A DNA stretch of 7,384 nucleotides from DATAFO01 sp046728935 (GTDB lineage: Bacteria > Actinomycetota > Thermoleophilia > Solirubrobacterales > 70-9): positions 1-7,384 of the forward strand of contig JBKPFS010000124.1 in assembly GCA_046728935.1 (NCBI GenBank), read 5' to 3'. Shown here one piece after another: positions 1 to 6,604 of the stretch. Under the pieces are notes generated by a model. The model had not been told where the DNA came from and searched no databases. It saw nothing but the letters and a program-made list of their open reading frames with translations. Every line of letters starts with the position of its first letter. The first letter of the stretch is position 1. The position numbers and the translations under genes are program-made.

Positions 1-40
1 ACTGGGGAGCGCCTGGCGAGTCCGGGTTGCGCCTGCGGCG

Positions 41-512
41 TCATGATGACGCCAGGTGGCTGGCCGTGGCTAGGGAATCGTCGACGAAGATCGCGGGCTC
101 CTGCCAGGGATGGTTCGGGATGACACCCCGACTGAGGACGCGTTCGAGCAGGGCCGGGTCGCGGGGGATCGCGAACTGGAGCCAGGCGTCGATGGGGGCG
201 GTGCCGGTCCAAGACGCGAAGTGGTATCTGACGAAGAAGTCCGCGTCATATGGACCCTCGGGGATATCGGAGTACCCATGGCCGGGTAGATCGACCGCGT
301 ACACCGTGAAGTCCCTTGCTAGCTCGGGAAGCACCTTGTGAAAGAGCCAGTTGAGTCCGCGGCGTGTGGAGTAGCAGAAGGACCGGGCCGTCGCCCACCC
401 TCACGTAGGGCCGGAGCGTTTCCACCAGCAACGATACGAGCCAGACGACGACGACCGACGCGAGGAAGATGATCAGGACGGCAATGAGATCCACATCGAT
501 CTCCCTCTGCAT
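41..512 (-). pseudogene. Membrane-anchored alpha/beta hydrolase, frameshifted and shortened
   Basis: The reading begins with one strongly hydrophobic segment (LIAVLIIFLASVVVVWLVSL), an N-terminal membrane anchor. The first beta strand of an alpha/beta hydrolase follows (VGDGPVLLLLHTPR). The frame then breaks near position 369. The next frame carries GLNWLFHKVLPELARDFTVY and AVDLPGHGYSD, the classic strand plus GxGxSD loop before the nucleophile elbow. The family normally needs a GxSxG serine elbow and a later Asp and His, over about 270-320 residues. Here the match fades just after the residues DADFFVR (about 227), no GxSxG is present, and the frame stops at 41, giving only about 155 residues in total. 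The tail (for example DPALLERVLSRGV) might be a displaced cap or C-terminal piece, but that is a guess. An active hydrolase is very unlikely. It lies about 33-50 nt downstream of the luciferase-like gene on the same strand, so it was probably its operon partner. Confidence 0.72.
501..506 (-). promoter_or_regulatory. Ribosome binding site favouring the GTG start at 494
   Basis: On the minus strand AGGGAG lies 6 nt before an in-frame GTG at 494-492. The ATG at 512-510 has no good Shine-Dalgarno sequence upstream. The spacing equals that of the AGGAGG sites before the genes starting at 1981 and 3065. The original hydrolase probably began at 494, directly at the membrane anchor (VDLIAVLII), and the six upstream codons would then be leader. 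Confidence 0.45.
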
Positions 513-544
513 AATGCAAGCCCCACCGATCGGCCGGTTCGAGC

Positions 545-1348
545 CTATGGACGGGGTGGGCCCGCTCTGACCCGGGCCACCACGGCCTGGTGGTCATCGC
601 CGTACTCCCATGGCGACTCGATCCACCAGGTGGCTCCCGCCTCGGCGTAGGGCCGCACGATCGCCGCCCCGGCCGCATGGTCGTCGGCGGGCGTCACAGC
701 CTCGACCACGATGTCGTACGGACCCGCACCCGGGCCACGCTCGCGGTCGGCGTACGCCTGCATCTCCGCCACGACCGACGGATCGAGCTTCCCGGCATGC
801 GGCAGCAGGCCGTCGTACCGCAGTGCCCGGCTCATCGACTTGGGCCGGCCCCACGCGCCGACAACCCAGATCGGAATGCGCGGCTTCTGCACAGGCGGGT
901 CGGGTGGCATGAACCTCGTCGGGCGGACCGTGTAGTGCGTGCCTTCGTAGGAGAACGGCTGGCCGGCCCACAGCCCGGTAAGGATGTCCAGGCCCTCGTC
1001 GACTAGCTCGGCCCGGGTCCGCCGATCGGTCACCTCGCCGAACTCAGCGAACCCAGTATCGACCGCGCCGAGGCCGACGGCGAGGATCACCCGGCCGCCG
1101 GAGAGGTTGTCCAACGTGGCCGTCTCGCTGGCCAGCTTCCACGGGCGCATCCGGGACAGCGGGGTCAGCATGGTGCCCAGGCGGATCCGCTCGGTACGCA
1201 ACGCGGCCGCGGTGAGGGAGACCCAGGCATCGACACCCCAGATCGGCTCCCAGACGAAGAAGCCGTCCCAGCCCGCACGCTCGGCGAGTTCGGCAGTCTC
1301 CGCCGCCATACGGGCATCGCCACGGGGGAGAACGAAGCCGTACTTCAT
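545..1348 (-). CDS. LLM class flavin/F420-dependent oxidoreductase (luciferase-like monooxygenase family)
   Basis: This 267-residue protein is a single TIM-barrel domain of the bacterial luciferase-like superfamily, whose members use FMN or F420 to oxidise or reduce small organic substrates in the cytoplasm. Family landmarks are: the first strand MKYGFVLPRG; AERAGWDGFFVWEP (about 22-35); the block RIRLGTMLTPLSRMRPWKLA (about 54-73); TLDNLSGGRVILAVGLG (about 78-94), the hallmark LSGGR segment; PIWVVGAWGRPKS (159-171); and a C-terminal AEAGATWWIESPW (235-247). The last resembles the strand-loop end of the many actinobacterial family members that bind F420. The length is slightly short for the family, but all core landmarks are present. 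No strong Shine-Dalgarno sequence precedes the ATG. Instead, the open frame that carries the upstream dehydrogenase remnant ends in an ATGA overlap with this start, which could allow translational coupling. The substrate and the choice of FMN or F420 cannot be read from the sequence. Confidence 0.9.
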   Translation of the reverse strand: MKYGFVLPRGDARMAAETAELAERAGWDGFFVWEPIWGVDAWVSLTAAALRTERIRLGTMLTPLSRMRPWKLASETATLDNLSGGRVILAVGLGAVDTGFAEFGEVTDRRTRAELVDEGLDILTGLWAGQPFSYEGTHYTVRPTRFMPPDPPVQKPRIPIWVVGAWGRPKSMSRALRYDGLLPHAGKLDPSVVAEMQAYADRERGPGAGPYDIVVEAVTPADDHAAGAAIVRPYAEAGATWWIESPWEYGDDHQAVVARVRAGPPRP

Positions 1349-1509
1349 GACGACCGATCGTACGGTGGACTGCCGACAGCGGCGCCCATCGTCACGGGGT
1401 ACGCGGCGGCGGGACGAATGGGCAGTATTTGCCGCCGCCCACTCGTCCGGTTAGCCCGCTGGGTTGCAGCTGCTCGAGCTCGGCCGCGGCGGGTTCGGGT
1501 ACTGCTTCG
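1349..1509. other. Stretch without recognisable gene content
   Basis: An open minus-strand frame runs through this stretch from the dehydrogenase remnant, but its translation (Arg/Ala/Pro/Ser-rich, no family motif) does not look like protein under selection. No convincing promoter, hairpin with U-tract or repeat was seen. It may be decayed dehydrogenase C-terminal sequence. Confidence 0.4.
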
Positions 1510-1740
1510 GACATGGTTGATGGGGAACCGGCCTTGCGCCGGGTCGTCCGGAAGGACCTCCACCGCGCCGAGGGCCATCGTGCCGGCGACGTTCATGAGC
1601 GTGTGCACCTCGCAACCGACAGTCTGCGCTTGGACCGGTCCGAATCCGGCATCCGATGACGGCTCGGTCACATCGAGGGTGACCGGCTGCATCTGCGGGA
1701 GCTCCTCGCCGAGCTTGGAGCGTGCCCCCCTTGCGGTTCG
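1510..1740 (-). pseudogene. Short-chain dehydrogenase/reductase (SDR) remnant
   Basis: One minus-strand frame reads KLGEELPQMQPVTLDVTEPS, then LMNVAGTMALGAVEVLPDD, then a segment ending in FPINHV. In classical SDRs the order is the xxLDVTDP acidic strand that contacts adenine, the NNAG motif at the end of beta-4, then (A)LGAVEDLP and the F-x-(I/V)N-V helix. The match covers roughly residues 45-115 of a protein that is normally about 250 long. The TGxxxGxG cofactor loop upstream is missing, as are the SxnYxxxK catalytic residues downstream, and NNAG has become NVAG. The fragment abuts the DUF2182-like fragment in a different frame and is followed by unrecognisable sequence up to the luciferase-like gene. 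It cannot encode a working dehydrogenase. Confidence 0.7.
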
Positions 1741-1765
1741 TCCCGAGGACGAGGTGACTGGGCCG

Positions 1766-1981
1766 AGGCCGGCACAGTTTGAGCGGTGTGAGCTCGTAGA
1801 TCCCAGCAGTGATCGCGAGCGCCCCCACGACGAGCGTCCCGGGTGGCCGGTGGAGCGGGTACACGGCGACACCGACGAGCGCCCACACGGCGAGGTAGGA
1901 CGCGACGAAGCGCGCGCCGGCGCTCAGCCGACCGGTGGCGCGAACTGTCTCATTCGTCGAACCCGCGGCGTCCTCTGTCAT
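1766..1981 (-). pseudogene. DUF2182-like integral membrane protein, truncated
   Basis: The ATG at 1981 has an ideal Shine-Dalgarno sequence. After a polar 22-residue lead the translation reads ARFVASYLAVWALVGVAVYP, then LVVGALAITAGIYELTPLK. These match the middle of DUF2182 (predicted metal-binding membrane proteins): the GYLAVW transmembrane helix and the AGxYxLTPLK segment that normally leads into a C/R-rich CRxxC loop. Here that loop is degraded (LCRPRPS), and the later helices are absent. The usual first helix with its AMMLP motif is also missing, so DNA seems lost on both sides. The frame stays open to 1451, but beyond about 1766 it only shadows the dehydrogenase remnant, which lies in another frame. 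A membrane peptide of about 176 residues could still be made, but a normal DUF2182 protein could not. It begins 40 nt after the SMP-30-like gene, an operon-like spacing. Confidence 0.65.
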
Positions 1982-1987
1982 GGGTGG

Positions 1988-1993
1988 CCTCCT
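1988..1993 (-). promoter_or_regulatory. Shine-Dalgarno site for the start at 1981
   Basis: On the minus strand AGGAGG is followed by 6 nt (CCACCC) and ATG. This selects the ATG at 1981 over the earlier in-frame start at 2035, which would lie inside the SMP-30-like gene. It shows that a real gene began here even though its body is now broken. Confidence 0.75.
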
Positions 1994-2021
1994 AGGTCGG
2001 ACTGGCGCGCCTGGCGGTTGC

Positions 2022-3065
2022 CTACACGGGCCCACGCGGCACGGTCGTGATCGGCAGCCGCCGCAGCTTGAAAGGAAGGTTGGGTGGCTGACCGCTCAGC
2101 AATCGCAGCACTTGGCCCTCGCTCACCCAGAGGCTCCCGTCCACCCGAACCAACGACGTGGGTTGATCCAGTTCGGAGACCACAGCGGTCGTACCCGTGT
2201 CGACGTTCACCAGGGTGATACGGCCGACCAACTCCGCCACCAGAAGTCGCGCAGGGTCGAGCATTCGGATCCCGTCGGGCACCACGAGGTCTCGGTCGAG
2301 GCGTATCGCCGTCGCGGGCGCGGCCGAGCCGTCGCGCCTGATGGGGACGCGAAGCAGCGCTCCGGTGCTCAAGTTCGTCGTGTAGAGGGTGGAGATGCCG
2401 TCGAACGCGATCCCGTTGATCTGCAGGAACGGCACCGGGCTGCTGAAAAGGGGGTCCGCGGACCAGACCGTCAGCGCGCCGCCGTCTGCCTGCCAGGGTC
2501 GGGGTGTCGTCAGCCGCAAGATCCGCCCGCGGGTCCCAGCGGTCGGATCGGTCGAGTCGGCGATATAGACATCGCCGTCCGCCAGGGTGAGGTCGCCGCA
2601 GACACCCCGATCCGGCACCTCGTAGGTCGCCCGCACACTTCCGGTCCGCAGATCAAACGCGCGGAGCGCCGTCGGCCTCTGGAAGGTCAGGTCCACGACA
2701 CAGGCCCACAGCACGCCCCGGACCGTGTCAACGAACACCCCCGCGGTCCCGGTGTTGACGCCGGCCGGTACAAACGTCTCGGCGTTCGTCGAGCCGGGGC
2801 CAAACCGCAGGATCTCGCCGGTGACGACGCTTCCCACAAACAGCGCGCCGGCCGGTGTGGCGGCGATGCTCTCCGGGAAGAAGTTGTCTCCGGGAACGGA
2901 GAGGCTTGACGCATTTCGGGCGTCGAGATTGAGGTGGGTGGACGCGGTGGCTGCGGGCGCCCACGAGACCAGGGCAGCGGCGAGGAAGAACGTGACGAAC
3001 ACTAGAGCGGAGTGTGTGGTGCTGAGCGCCGCCCGGCGACGGGAGTCGGATGCTGTCTCCTTCAT
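2022..3065 (-). CDS. Secreted SMP-30/gluconolactonase-like beta-propeller protein
   Basis: The protein has 347 residues. The N-terminus is Arg-rich (RRR, 9-11), followed by a hydrophobic stretch (about 19-36) and a likely signal peptidase site after ATA (39-41), so it should be exported. The rest repeats a propeller-blade pattern of a short motif, then a strand, then an xGxLxRv strand: FFPESIAATPAGALFVGSVV (62-81), INGIAFDGISTLYTTNLSTG (216-235) and VPDGIRMLDPARLLVAE (262-278). This is the SMP-30/LRE-like fold, whose members bind a divalent metal through Glu, Asn and Asp. E65, N217 and D264 sit in the matching motifs, but this assignment is inferred. The only two cysteines are C122 and C156, a possible disulfide in the exported protein. 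Family members are lactonases, but extracellular versions are mostly uncharacterised, so the substrate is unknown. The start is fixed by a strong ribosome binding site. The gene is divergent from the LAL regulator. Confidence 0.85.
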   Translation of the reverse strand: MKETASDSRRRAALSTTHSALVFVTFFLAAALVSWAPAATASTHLNLDARNASSLSVPGDNFFPESIAATPAGALFVGSVVTGEILRFGPGSTNAETFVPAGVNTGTAGVFVDTVRGVLWACVVDLTFQRPTALRAFDLRTGSVRATYEVPDRGVCGDLTLADGDVYIADSTDPTAGTRGRILRLTTPRPWQADGGALTVWSADPLFSSPVPFLQINGIAFDGISTLYTTNLSTGALLRVPIRRDGSAAPATAIRLDRDLVVPDGIRMLDPARLLVAELVGRITLVNVDTGTTAVVSELDQPTSLVRVDGSLWVSEGQVLRLLSGQPPNLPFKLRRLPITTVPRGPV

Positions 3066-3071
3066 AAATAG

Positions 3072-3077
3072 CCTCCT
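3072..3077 (-). promoter_or_regulatory. Shine-Dalgarno site of the SMP-30-like gene
   Basis: AGGAGG on the minus strand is followed by a 6-nt spacer (CTATTT) and the ATG at 3065. The AT-rich spacer and perfect core suggest efficient translation and confirm this start, which also gives a proper signal peptide. Confidence 0.8.
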
Positions 3078-3151
3078 ATTCGTGGCGGCTCATGGGAGTC
3101 CGAGGTCGGGAGTTGCTGGAGCGGCGGGGTCTGGGACCACCAGGACGAATC

Positions 3152-3334
3152 TCAAGGCCCCCAGGCCCGGCGGACGACGCCGAGCCAGCCGGCCGAGCCC
3201 TCACCGTGCCGAAGGAGGACGCCCGCCCCAAATCGGTGGGCGCGCTCGGTGACCCCGTCGATATGCGGGACATCGGCATAGGGCAGCCACGAAGGCCGGT
3301 TGGTACCGCAGTCGACAATGCCGCCGGCGAACCG
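3152..3334 (-). pseudogene. VOC (glyoxalase/bleomycin-resistance) domain, C-terminal half, decayed
   Basis: A minus-strand frame with no clear start reads RFAGGIVDCGTNRPSW, then LPYADVPHIDGVTERAHRFG, then AGVLLRHGEGSAGWLGVV, and meets a TGA at 3154-3152. This follows the second beta-alpha-beta-beta-beta module of VOC proteins: W-(L/V)-P-Y-x-x-V-x-x-(I/V)-D as the strand, an ERA..(L/F)GA helix end, VLL, and AGW..VV, which is normally followed by a DPxGxxxxLW strand. Here the last part is out of frame: GLEIRPGGPR appears just past the stop in another frame, so a frameshift lies near 3160-3175. The first VOC module was not found upstream. The stop lies about 87 nt before the SMP-30-like start, on the same strand. 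Confidence 0.6.
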
Positions 3335-3702
3335 GCCGCCCGGTCGAGCGGGTGGTAGGAGCCATGCTCGAGTTCGATGCTGCTCTGTTTCGCCATCCGC
3401 ACACGAGCGAAGAGAAGGAGCGGGCGCGCGCTCGGCTCCCGGTGCGCAGCTCGAGATGGACGGCCGGACTCAACGACGTGTGCATCATCGGGGTCCCCCA
3501 AGTTCAAATCCCGACCGTTCCGCGGATCTATCATCAAGACCCGATGATTCGTGGCTTTCGGGCGGGTCACAGCTCTAGAAGGCCTCGGACTCGGCACGGA
3601 CATGAGATCATCACGCGATAGATGCTGGACTCGGACAGGGCCGCCTCGCACCCGGGCCAACCCCAAGACGCCCCCCTAAACTGTGCGCCTAAGGGTCGTG
3701 CC
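3335..3702. other. Divergent intergenic region before the LAL regulator
   Basis: No frame here gives a recognisable protein, although several open frames cross it. Two CCTAA copies lie 13 bp apart (3675-3679 and 3688-3692) just before the regulator. TAAACT at 3677-3682 would serve as a -10 hexamer (TAnnnT), but there is no good -35 at the expected distance. A perfect short palindrome GGGGTCCCC lies at 3490-3498. The upstream part may contain the lost N-terminal half of the VOC gene, but I cannot see it. Confidence 0.35.
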
Positions 3703-3708
3703 AGGAGG
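3703..3708 (+). promoter_or_regulatory. Shine-Dalgarno site of the LAL regulator
   Basis: AGGAGG, extended to AGGAGGGG, lies 7 nt before the ATG at 3716. This favours that start over the in-frame GTG at 3683, which has no ribosome binding site and lies upstream of this one. A GTG at 3713 is in the same frame but only 4 nt away. Confidence 0.8.
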
Positions 3709-3715
3709 GGTAGTG

Positions 3716-6604
3716 ATGGCGCCGGCGAGTGTCGTCCCATCGGGCGGAACGTTGCTTCTGGAGCGCGAAGTCCATGTCGCGGCGCTGGAAGCACTGGCCG
3801 ACGCGGCGCGGGGCGACGATGGGCGATTCGTCGTCATCGAGGGAACTGTCGGCATCGGCAAGACCCGCCTGCTCGCCGAGGCGCGCGCCATCGCCGGCTC
3901 GATGGGGATGCGAGTGCTCGCCGCCCGCGGCGGCGAGTTCGAGGGCGAGTTCGCCTATGGGATCGTCCGTCAGCTGTTCGAGCCGCTGCTCGCCTCCGCC
4001 AATCCGGATCTCCGTGCGAAGCTGCTCTCGGGGCCTGCCGCGCTCGTTGAACCGCTCCTCGGAGCCTCGCAGCCCGCCCCCTCACAGGAAGCGCCACCGG
4101 CAGAGGGCTTCTTCGCGATCCTCCACGGCCTCTACTGGCTCGCCGCCAACGTGGCCTTTCACCAGCCGACGCTGCTCGCGGTCGACGACCTGCACTGGGC
4201 GGACACCCCCTCGCTGCGGTGGCTCCTCTACCTGACCCGAAGGCTCGAGGGAGTGCCCATGCTCGTCGCCGCCGCAGCCCGGGCGCCGGAGGCAGAGAGC
4301 CGCGATCCCATGCTCGCCGCACAGCTCATCGCCGAGCCGGAGGTTATTGCGATTCGCCCCGAACCGCTCGGCCGTGAGTCGATTGCCGTGCTTGCGCAGA
4401 AGCTGCACGGACTGCAGCCGGACGAAACCTTCTGCGCCGCCCTCGCGACGGCGACCGGCGGAAATCCGCTATTCATCGGCGCGGTACTCGACGCGGTCGC
4501 ATGGGAGGGAACCAGTCCGACCGTGGAGCACGTGCCCCGTCTGCTGCAGGTCGGAGCGCAGGGCGTTTCGCGCGTCGTCGGGCTTCGCCTCGCTCGCCTG
4601 CCCCCACAGGCGCTCGCCCTCCTCCGCGCGGCATCGATCCTCGGCGACGGGACCGAGCTGCGCCACGCGGCCGCCCTTGCCGGCGTGGAAGCACGCGAGC
4701 TTGGTCCGTCGGCCGCGACCCTCGTCCGGCTCGACCTCCTCCGTCGCGAGGATCCGCTCGAGTTCTTCCACCCCATCGTCCGCGCCGCCGTGTACGAGAC
4801 GCTCGATGTGGTTGAACGAGGCGCCGCGCATCGCTCGGCCGCCGAGCTGCTGCTGCGGGCCGGCGCACCACCGGAGCGTGCAGCGGGGCACCTTCTCCGG
4901 GTCGTTCCACAAGCGGACGCATTCGTAGTCTCGACGCTCCGCCAAGCGGCCGCGCGCGCTCTCGTCGAGGGCGCGGCCGATGCGGCGGTCGGATATCTCA
5001 CCCGCGCGCTCGACGAGCAGCTTGATCCGGCGTTGCGAGCGGAGGTGCTGGTCGAGCTAGGCCTTGCGGAGCGGCGGACGAACGGCGCGGCTGCAGCCGA
5101 CCACCTGCGGGCCGGTCTCGATCTCCTCGGCGACCCGGGGCGGCGCGGTGCGGTCGCGCTCGAGCTGGGCCGCGCGCTCTGGTCCACCGACCGGATCGCG
5201 GCTGCCTTTGCCGTCTTCGAGCGAGCGCTTGACGATGTCGATCGGCGGCGCGATCCGGACATCTACGAGCTGCTCCTGGCGGAGATCATGACCTCGGCAT
5301 GGTGGGACCCGCAGACCTATTCCATTGCTGAGGCACACCTCAGTGAGGTCGACCTGGGTGCGCTCCACGGAGGCCTCGGCAGCGACATCCTGCTCGCGAC
5401 CATGGCGCATTACGAGTACCAGCAGGGCCTGCACCGCGAGCACGCCTCCCAGCTCGCCAGGCGCGCGCTTGCCTCCCGGAACCTGCTGGAGAGCGGGTCG
5501 ATTGCATTTCTTCACGCGGTAGTGGTGCTAGCGCGGGCAGGGTTGCTGAACGAAGCGTGCTCGATCCTCGACCACGCGGTCGCGGAGACTCGCCGGCGCG
5601 GTGACGTCTTCAACGTGTCGTTCATGTTGGTGTGGCGCGGCTTCAGCCAGACTCGTCGCGGCGATCTTCGAGCCGCGGTCGCCGATCTGCGGGAGGCGAT
5701 GGATCTCGGCGTCGCACACGGCTTGCTCATCGCCCGGCCGTACAACGTCGGGTTCCTGGCACATGCGCTCCTGGAGCAGGGGGAGTCGGACGAGGCGGCG
5801 CACGTCATCGACCAGGGCGGCTTCCCCGAGCAGCTACCGGTCGACCAGGTCCACCCCATCTGGTTTCGGCTCAACCGCGGCCGCGTGCGGATCGCGACCG
5901 GAAGCCTGGAGTGGGGCGTCGAGGAGCTGCTCCAGGTTGGCGAGACCGCTCGGCTATTCTCCTTCGACAATCCAAGCGGCATGCCCTGGCGCAGCTGGGC
6001 CGCGGAGGGCCTTCGACTTCTCGACCGGAACGAGGAAGCGCGCGCGCTCGCCGACGAGGAGCTCGCGCTCGCTCGACGTTGGGGTGACTCGCATGCCATC
6101 GGCGCCTCCCTGCGCGTGCTCGGTCTCGTCGAGCGCGGCGAGGCGGGCATCCGTCTGCTGCGGGAGGCCGTCGAGGTACTCGCAGGCTCGAATGCCCGGC
6201 TCGAGCACGCGCATGCCCTCGTCGATCTCGGCGCAGCTCTTCGCCGGGCAAACCAGCGGACCGAAGCACGTGAGCGGCTCCGAGGGGGCGTCGACCTCGC
6301 GCGAACGGTCGGAGCGCTCGGGCTCGCCGAGCGGGCGAACGAGGAGATTGCCGCCACCGGTGCTAGGCCCCGAAAGGTGCTCCAGACAGGGCTAGACGCA
6401 CTCACCGCGAGCGAACGGCGCGTGGCGCAGCTCGCGGCCGACGGGCTGAGCAACAAGGAGATCGCGCAAACCCTCTTCGTGACGATCAAGACGGTTGAGC
6501 AGCACCTGAGCCACGTCTACCGCAAGCTCGAGATCAGCTCCCGCGCGCAGCTCGACAAGGCCCTCCTGACCACCCCAACGATCCCCGCCCCCACGTCCGC
6601 ATAG
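3716..6604 (+). CDS. LAL-family transcriptional regulator (AAA/STAND ATPase with LuxR-type HTH)
   Basis: The protein has 962 residues from the ATG at 3716. Close to the N-terminus is a P-loop, GTVGIGKT (43-50), and then a Walker B, LLAVDDLHWAD (153-163); the DDLHWAD form is typical of LAL/MalT-like STAND ATPases. A GGNPLF sensor-like motif follows around residue 260. The middle (about 390-880) is Ala/Leu/Arg-rich and helical, consistent with a TPR-like repeat region that usually senses a ligand or partner. The C-terminus holds a complete LuxR/GerE HTH (about 896-945): LTASERRVAQLAADGLSNKE, IAQTLFVTIKTVEQHLSHVY and RKLEISSRAQ. There is no receiver domain. The length is normal for the family (about 850-1000). 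LAL proteins usually activate nearby genes when ATP and an inducer are bound. Here the divergent gene is the secreted SMP-30-like protein, the natural candidate target. The inducer is not predictable. Confidence 0.93.
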   Translation: MAPASVVPSGGTLLLEREVHVAALEALADAARGDDGRFVVIEGTVGIGKTRLLAEARAIAGSMGMRVLAARGGEFEGEFAYGIVRQLFEPLLASANPDLRAKLLSGPAALVEPLLGASQPAPSQEAPPAEGFFAILHGLYWLAANVAFHQPTLLAVDDLHWADTPSLRWLLYLTRRLEGVPMLVAAAARAPEAESRDPMLAAQLIAEPEVIAIRPEPLGRESIAVLAQKLHGLQPDETFCAALATATGGNPLFIGAVLDAVAWEGTSPTVEHVPRLLQVGAQGVSRVVGLRLARLPPQALALLRAASILGDGTELRHAAALAGVEARELGPSAATLVRLDLLRREDPLEFFHPIVRAAVYETLDVVERGAAHRSAAELLLRAGAPPERAAGHLLRVVPQADAFVVSTLRQAAARALVEGAADAAVGYLTRALDEQLDPALRAEVLVELGLAERRTNGAAAADHLRAGLDLLGDPGRRGAVALELGRALWSTDRIAAAFAVFERALDDVDRRRDPDIYELLLAEIMTSAWWDPQTYSIAEAHLSEVDLGALHGGLGSDILLATMAHYEYQQGLHREHASQLARRALASRNLLESGSIAFLHAVVVLARAGLLNEACSILDHAVAETRRRGDVFNVSFMLVWRGFSQTRRGDLRAAVADLREAMDLGVAHGLLIARPYNVGFLAHALLEQGESDEAAHVIDQGGFPEQLPVDQVHPIWFRLNRGRVRIATGSLEWGVEELLQVGETARLFSFDNPSGMPWRSWAAEGLRLLDRNEEARALADEELALARRWGDSHAIGASLRVLGLVERGEAGIRLLREAVEVLAGSNARLEHAHALVDLGAALRRANQRTEARERLRGGVDLARTVGALGLAERANEEIAATGARPRKVLQTGLDALTASERRVAQLAADGLSNKEIAQTLFVTIKTVEQHLSHVYRKLEISSRAQLDKALLTTPTIPAPTSA

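Noticed and set aside
1418..2050. A 210-residue plus-strand open frame
   Set aside because: It is the complement of the DUF2182/SDR remnants. It has no ribosome binding site, an Arg/Pro/Gly-rich translation and no motif. High GC keeps antisense frames open.
1935..2909. A 324-residue plus-strand open frame opposite the SMP-30-like gene
   Set aside because: It lies antisense to a gene with signal peptide, blade motifs and an ideal ribosome binding site. Its own translation is a low-complexity Arg/Gly/Asp/His mix.
3488..3525. A tRNA-like T-loop (AGTTCAAATCCCG) on the plus strand
   Set aside because: The 5-bp T-stem does not pair (CCAAG against CCCGA), and no acceptor, D or anticodon arm can be formed upstream. 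It is a chance match or too decayed to call.
3076..3666. A 196-residue minus-strand open frame in the divergent spacer
   Set aside because: Only its segment GLEIRPGGPR is interpretable, as the shifted end of the VOC remnant. The rest is low-complexity and not family-like, so it is not a gene as it stands.
3683..3715. An upstream GTG start for the LAL regulator
   Set aside because: It lies before the AGGAGG site and has no ribosome binding site of its own. The ATG at 3716 is correctly spaced.
4228..5262. A 344-residue minus-strand open frame inside the LAL gene
   Set aside because: The Ser/Arg/Ala-rich composition is typical of an antisense shadow of GC-rich coding DNA. The LAL frame carries all recognised motifs.
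5512..6489. A 325-residue minus-strand open frame inside the LAL gene
   Set aside because: Same shadow pattern (Ser/Arg/Ala runs) with no motif or ribosome binding site.
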